The notes under the pieces: model-generated
The model's database searches: none
The model's input: the letters and a program-made list of their open reading frames with translations, nothing else
What the model was told of the DNA's origin: nothing
Part shown: piece after piece, positions 5,947-8,947 of the stretch
How positions within the stretch are numbered: position 1 is the first letter of the stretch
Layout: each line of letters starts with the position of its first letter
Translations under genes and position numbers: made by a program
Source: Chloroflexota bacterium
Lineage (GTDB): Bacteria > Chloroflexota > Limnocylindria > Limnocylindrales > CSP1-4
Length of the DNA stretch: 8,947 bases
Direction of reading: 5' to 3'
Assembly: GCA_021812735.1 (NCBI GenBank)
Contig: JAKAMV010000353.1
Location: 1 to 8,947, forward strand

Positions 5947-6137
5947 GTCCCGACGCCGTCCCGCGTTGGGCGTCAACGCGCCGCAAGAGGAACACCTCCC
6001 CCGTGGAGAACGGACCTAGCCCAGCCGGCCAGCGCGCCGGCGCCCGCAAGGTCCTCCCCGCCTCCTGACGGCCCCGCCGGATCTGCGCCGGCCCGGCCAC
6101 CGCTGGCGGACGGACCCGTCAGAGCAAGGTGGCCACC
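5947..6137 (+). promoter_or_regulatory. Long structured 5' leader, candidate cis-regulatory RNA of the metal-transport operon
   Basis: Hairpins in order: CGCGTT/AACGCG (5962-5967/5975-5980), GAGG/CCTC (5987-5990/5995-5998), GCCGGC/GCCGGC (6024-6029/6036-6041). Then CTGACGG/CCGTCAG (6065-6071/6116-6122) encloses GCCGG/CCGGC (6076-6080/6088-6092) and GCCA/TGGC (6096-6099/6104-6107), a three-way junction ending three bases before the ribosome binding site. A rival pairing exists: GGCCACC (6095-6101) is fully complementary to GGTGGCC (6128-6134), which covers the Shine-Dalgarno sequence. The two folds cross and so exclude each other as plain secondary structures. I find no M-box (ykoK) or yybP-ykoY consensus. 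Function as a switch is inference. Confidence 0.4.
6126..6132 (+). promoter_or_regulatory. Ribosome binding site of the MgtE-domain/CBS gene
   Basis: AAGGTGG is followed by five bases and ATG 6138. It favours ATG 6138 over the in-frame GTG at 6129, which lies inside the site. Confidence 0.65.
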
Positions 6138-7400
6138 ATGCGCTTCCTGAGCCGCTGCATCGGCCTGCCGGTGCGCGACCCGTCCGGTGAGCCCCTCGGC
6201 ACGATCGCCGACCTGATCGTCGCCATCGGGGGCACGTACCCGCCCGTCACCGGACTGGTCGTGCGCACCGACCGGCGCCGCATCTTCATCCCGTGGTCCG
6301 ACGTGGACGCCTTTGACGACGGGGGCGCCCGCCTGCGCGTGCGCACGATCGACATCGGGAAGTTCCGGCAGCGGCAGAACGAGATCCTCCTCAAGGCGAA
6401 CCTGCTCGACAAGCAGATCGTCGACATCGAGGGGCGCAAGGTCATCCGCGTCAACGACGTGAGCCTGGACAACGTCGAGGGGCGGCTCCGCCTGGTCGCG
6501 GTGGACGTCGGGGCGGCCGGGCTGCTGCGCCGGCTCGGCGCGGAGCGCGCAGTGCGCCGCCTCGCGAGCCGCCTGAACGCCACGATCCCCGAGCGGTACA
6601 TCGACTGGGAGGACGTGGACCCGCTCGACTCCACGATCGCCAGCGTCAAGCTCCGCGTCCCCCACGCGAAGCTCGCGGAGCTGCACCCGGCCGACCTCGC
6701 CTCGATCATCGAGGACCTCGCCCCGCGCGACCGCGCCGGCGTCCTGGCGGCCCTCGACGACGAGGCGCTCGCCGACGTGGTCGAGGAGATGGAGCCGGAG
6801 ACACAGGTCGACGTGATGGAGGACCTGACCCCCGAGCGCGCCGCGGACATCCTCGAGGAGATGAGCCCCGACGACGCCGCCGACCTGGTGGCGGACCTGG
6901 ACCAGGAGACCCGCGACGAGATCCTCGCCCACATGGAGAAGGACGAGGCGGACGAGGTCCAGGAGCTGCTGGGGTACGACGAGGACTCGGCCGGCGGCCT
7001 GATGACCACCGAGTTCATCGCGGTCGAGGAGCGCATGACGGCGGGCGAGGCGATCGACCGGCTGCGCGAGCTGGAGCCCGACGCCGAGACCATCTACTAC
7101 GTCTACGTCCTCGACGAGGACGGCAAGCTCGTAGGCGTGCTCTCGCTGCGCGATCTGATCATCGCCCGGCCCGACGCGCCGATTCACGAGGTGATGATCC
7201 GAGAGCCGAAGGCGGTCAACGTCAACGCCGATCAGGACGAGGTTGCCGAGGTCGTCGCGCACTACAACCTGCTGGCAGTGCCGGTCGTGGACGACGATGG
7301 CGCGATGATGGGCATCGTCACCGTGGACGACGCCCTCGACACCGTGATCCCGACGGCCTGGAAGAAGCGGCTCCCCCGCGTGTTCAGCCGGCTGGGGTAG
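6138..7400 (+). CDS. Soluble PRC-barrel / MgtE N-domain / CBS-pair protein, no channel domain
   Basis: 420 residues. Domains by eye: a PRC-barrel-like region at about 3-70 (GLPVRDPSGEPLG to IFIPWSDVDAF); a second one at about 86-165 (LLDKQIVDIEGRKVIRVNDV to RYIDWEDVDPL); an acidic MgtE N superhelix at about 176-278 (LHPADLASIIEDL, DLTPERAADILEEMSPDDAA); then two CBS domains at about 285-345 and 350-405, introduced by LLGYDEDSAGGLMTTEF, a standard MgtE sequence. In MgtE channels the N and CBS domains bind Mg2+ and close the pore. Here the roughly 170-residue five-helix channel is missing and the protein stops after the CBS pair, so it is likely cytoplasmic. The NRAMP-type transporter gene begins three bases later. 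Inference: a Mg2+-sensing regulatory subunit of that transporter. Confidence 0.88.
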   Translation: MRFLSRCIGLPVRDPSGEPLGTIADLIVAIGGTYPPVTGLVVRTDRRRIFIPWSDVDAFDDGGARLRVRTIDIGKFRQRQNEILLKANLLDKQIVDIEGRKVIRVNDVSLDNVEGRLRLVAVDVGAAGLLRRLGAERAVRRLASRLNATIPERYIDWEDVDPLDSTIASVKLRVPHAKLAELHPADLASIIEDLAPRDRAGVLAALDDEALADVVEEMEPETQVDVMEDLTPERAADILEEMSPDDAADLVADLDQETRDEILAHMEKDEADEVQELLGYDEDSAGGLMTTEFIAVEERMTAGEAIDRLRELEPDAETIYYVYVLDEDGKLVGVLSLRDLIIARPDAPIHEVMIREPKAVNVNADQDEVAEVVAHYNLLAVPVVDDDGAMMGIVTVDDALDTVIPTAWKKRLPRVFSRLG

Positions 7401-7403
7401 GGC

Positions 7404-8732
7404 GTGGTCGGCTTCCGCGCGCGCGCCAAGGATCCCTCCGAGCGGGGCCGCCGCCGACCGCGCCCGCGCGTCGTCCGGCCGTTCCCGCGGCTCCCCCAAT
7501 GGCGCGTCCGGCTGATCGCGGCGCTGGCCGTCCTCGGACCCGGCCTGGTGAGCGGCTTCGCCGACAACGACGCCGGCGGCATCACGACGTACTCGCTGGC
7601 CGGCGCCAAGTGGGGGTACACCCTGCTGTGGGTGATCCTGGCCAGCCAGATCGTGCTGTTCTTCACCCAGGAGGTCGGCGCACGCCTGGGCCTCGCGACG
7701 GGCAAAGGCCTCACCAGTCTCATCCGCGAGCGGTGGGGCGTCCGGTGGACGGTGTTCGCCGCCGTGCTGATGCTGGTCGCCAACCTGGGCTCCATCGTGG
7801 CCGAGTTCGCGGGCATCGGGTCAGCGCTGGGCATCTTCGGCGTGCCGCCGCAGGTCAGCGCGGCCGTCGCCGCGTTCGTGGTCGTGGGGTTCATCGCCCT
7901 GGGCTCGTACAGCCGCGTCCAGTACCTGTTCGTCGGCGTGGGCGTGCTCGTGTCGGGCGCATACATCTACTCGGCCGTGGCGTCGAACCCCGACTGGGGG
8001 ACGGCAGCGGTCAACCTCGTCAGGCCGCAGCTGACCTCGTCTCCGGCGTACTGGCTCTCCGTGGTGGGCACGGTGGGCACCACGATCACGCCCTGGGGCC
8101 AGGCGTTCATCCAGAGCTACGTCGCGGACAAGGGCCTGCGCCCCGACGATCTCCGGGCAAGCCGCGTAGACGTGTTCGCGGGCGCCCTGATCACGAACGT
8201 CATCGCTGGCTTCATCGTCATCGCGTGCGCGGCCACCCTGTACGCCGAGGGCACCCAGATCACCACCGCCGCCGACGCCGCCCACGCCCTCGCGCCGCTC
8301 GCTGGCCAGGCTGCCTCGGCGCTGTTCGCCTTCGGCCTGCTCGGCGCCTCGTTCCTGGGCCTCGGCGTCGTCCCGATGTCCAGCGCCTACACCACCTGCG
8401 AGGCGTTCGGCTGGGAGACCGGTGTCGACTGGAACTGGCGCGAGGCGCCCGCCTTCTACGGACTGCTGGCGTTCTTCATCGGCTTCGCGGCGCTGTTCGT
8501 CATGATCCCGGGGCTGCCCCTGATCCAGGTGATGTTCAGCGCCCAGGTGCTCAACGCGCTCCTGCTCCCCTTCATCCTGATCTTCGTGATGCTCCTCGCC
8601 GCGGACCGGGAGCTGATGGGCTCACTGGCCTCGGGTCCGTTCCTGCGGGTGATCGGCTGGGGCTCGACGATCCTGCTGATCGCGCTGTCCCTCATCCTGG
8701 TGGCCACGAGCTTCCTGCCCAGCCCCGCCTGA
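7404..8732 (+). CDS. NRAMP/SLC11-family divalent metal transporter with non-canonical metal site
   Basis: 442 residues with about 11 membrane helices and a basic, Arg/Pro-rich cytoplasmic N-terminus (residues 5-36). The family is clear from VLGPGLVSGFADNDAGGITT (43-62) followed by LAGAKWGYTLLWV (65-77). By ungapped alignment with E. coli MntH recalled from memory, DPGN of helix 1 is D56-A-G-G59, with an extra Asp54. In helix 6, GTVGTTITPWGQ (222-233) replaces GIIGATVMPHV, so the metal-binding Met is Thr229 and His is Trp231. Loss of the Met thioether is known to relax discrimination against Mg2+ and Ca2+ in NRAMP, and NRAMP-related Mg2+ transporters (NRMT) exist. Mg2+ is therefore likelier than Mn2+ or Fe2+, but unproven. 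GTG 7404 is three bases after the upstream stop, with only a weak GGGG-rich ribosome site. Confidence 0.88.
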   Translation: MVGFRARAKDPSERGRRRPRPRVVRPFPRLPQWRVRLIAALAVLGPGLVSGFADNDAGGITTYSLAGAKWGYTLLWVILASQIVLFFTQEVGARLGLATGKGLTSLIRERWGVRWTVFAAVLMLVANLGSIVAEFAGIGSALGIFGVPPQVSAAVAAFVVVGFIALGSYSRVQYLFVGVGVLVSGAYIYSAVASNPDWGTAAVNLVRPQLTSSPAYWLSVVGTVGTTITPWGQAFIQSYVADKGLRPDDLRASRVDVFAGALITNVIAGFIVIACAATLYAEGTQITTAADAAHALAPLAGQAASALFAFGLLGASFLGLGVVPMSSAYTTCEAFGWETGVDWNWREAPAFYGLLAFFIGFAALFVMIPGLPLIQVMFSAQVLNALLLPFILIFVMLLAADRELMGSLASGPFLRVIGWGSTILLIALSLILVATSFLPSPA

Positions 8733-8739
8733 CGAGGGG

Positions 8740-8756
8740 CCCCGGCCGGCTCGGGG
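8740..8756 (+). terminator. Possible terminator hairpin after the NRAMP gene
   Basis: CCCCG (8740-8744) pairs with CGGGG (8752-8756) over a seven-base loop, starting seven bases after the stop. There is no T-tract; the call rests on position. Confidence 0.35.
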
Positions 8757-8790
8757 ACCAGCCAAACCAGCCACAACCGAGGAGCGACCC

Positions 8791-8838
8791 GTGAGCGACG
8801 CCGGCACCGCCCGGTTCGGTTCGCCTCCCCGGGCATGA
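8791..8838 (+). CDS. Possible 15-codon small ORF or leader peptide
   Basis: A GTG at 8791 is preceded by GAGGAG (8779-8784) with a six-base spacer and opens a frame encoding VSDAGTARFGSPPRA before a TGA. The ribosome site is better than that of several real genes here, but so short a frame can arise by chance and no run of one amino acid suggests attenuation. Function unknown. Confidence 0.2.
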   Translation: MSDAGTARFGSPPRA

Positions 8839-8859
8839 ACGTTGCTCCAGCGTCGGCTG

Positions 8860-8877
8860 ACCGGCGCGGACGCCGGT
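8860..8877. other. Perfect seven-pair hairpin near the window end
   Basis: ACCGGCG (8860-8866) and CGCCGGT (8871-8877) flank the tetraloop CGGA. It lies after the small ORF and before the possible start at 8916. It could be a terminator or attenuator stem, or an operator-like dyad; no U-tract follows. Confidence 0.3.
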
Positions 8878-8915
8878 GGCGAACGCAGGTTGCCCCCGCG
8901 TGCGAGCATGGGCGC

Positions 8916-8947
8916 ATGGCGTCCCGCAGGGAAGTACTCCACATCAA
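8916..8947 (+). CDS. Possible start of a further gene, cut by the window end
   Basis: ATG 8916 opens a frame reading MASRREVLHI to the end of the window. There is no clear Shine-Dalgarno sequence, and another ATG at 8908 in a different frame is equally possible. Too short to identify. Confidence 0.2.
   Translation, partial: MASRREVLHI

Noticed and set aside
5947..6137. M-box (Mg2+) or yybP-ykoY (Mn2+) riboswitch
   Set aside because: I looked for the conserved GGTGAGGCTCC and CCAATGGG type blocks of the M-box and the GGGGAGTAG block of yybP-ykoY and found neither. The leader is reported only as an unclassified structured region.
6138..7400. Full MgtE magnesium channel
   Set aside because: The protein ends after the CBS pair and has no transmembrane segment. 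The following frame encodes an NRAMP-fold protein, so it is not a frameshifted MgtE.
5973..7499. A long open frame on the - strand opposite the MgtE-domain gene
   Set aside because: It is a shadow of a gene with clear domains. The translation is rich in Val, Asp, Arg and His with no recognisable family.
1..8947. CRISPR array, tRNA, rRNA or insertion sequence
   Set aside because: No regularly spaced direct repeats, cloverleaf with a T-arm, rRNA-like tract or transposase-like protein were seen on either strand.

Overview
This 8.9 kb window has very high GC (around 70% by eye) and compact, often overlapping genes with GTG and ATG starts. It looks chromosomal, from an aerobic Gram-positive-like or monoderm lineage such as Actinomycetota or Chloroflexota. 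The caa3-type oxidase genes are not followed by ctaF or qcrCAB, which argues mildly against the classic actinobacterial arrangement. I cannot place it more precisely. I saw no insertion sequence, CRISPR array, tRNA or rRNA.

Left block, + strand, 2-2389: the end of a heme-copper oxidase operon. It holds the 3' end of ctaD (subunit I), ctaE (subunit III), a double-anchored membrane cupredoxin and a five-helix membrane protein of unknown function. Each gene overlaps the next by 1 to 4 bases, so the four are almost certainly co-transcribed and translationally coupled. The cupredoxin keeps His, Cys and His copper ligands but has Phe where the axial Met is expected.

Middle block, - strand, 5633-2725: a carbon-nitrogen hydrolase, then a small uncharacterised protein, then an M19 (renal dipeptidase-like) metallohydrolase. 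Two tandem perfect hairpins lie between the first two genes. The M19 protein has His-Asp-His where the family normally has His-x-Asp. The 335-base convergent gap 2390-2724 has no convincing gene but several hairpins, including a possible three-way junction.

Right block, + strand, 5704-8732: the divergent gap 5634-6137 contains a 115-base imperfect inverted repeat, a good sigma70-type promoter (TTGACC, 17 bases, TACGCT) and a roughly 190-base hairpin-rich leader that could hide the ribosome binding site of the next gene. Two genes 3 bases apart follow. The first encodes a soluble protein with two PRC-barrel-like regions, an MgtE N domain and paired CBS domains, but no MgtE channel. The second encodes an NRAMP/SLC11-family transporter whose metal site is non-canonical (DAGG for DPGN, Thr for the TM6 Met). 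My leading hypothesis is a two-gene Mg2+ (or related divalent cation) uptake system: the cytoplasmic Mg2+ sensor of MgtE would be encoded as a separate subunit for an NRAMP-fold transporter, possibly under leader-RNA control. This is the most interesting system in the window.

The last 215 bases hold a terminator-like hairpin, a 15-codon ORF with a good Shine-Dalgarno sequence, a second perfect hairpin and possibly the start of another gene.
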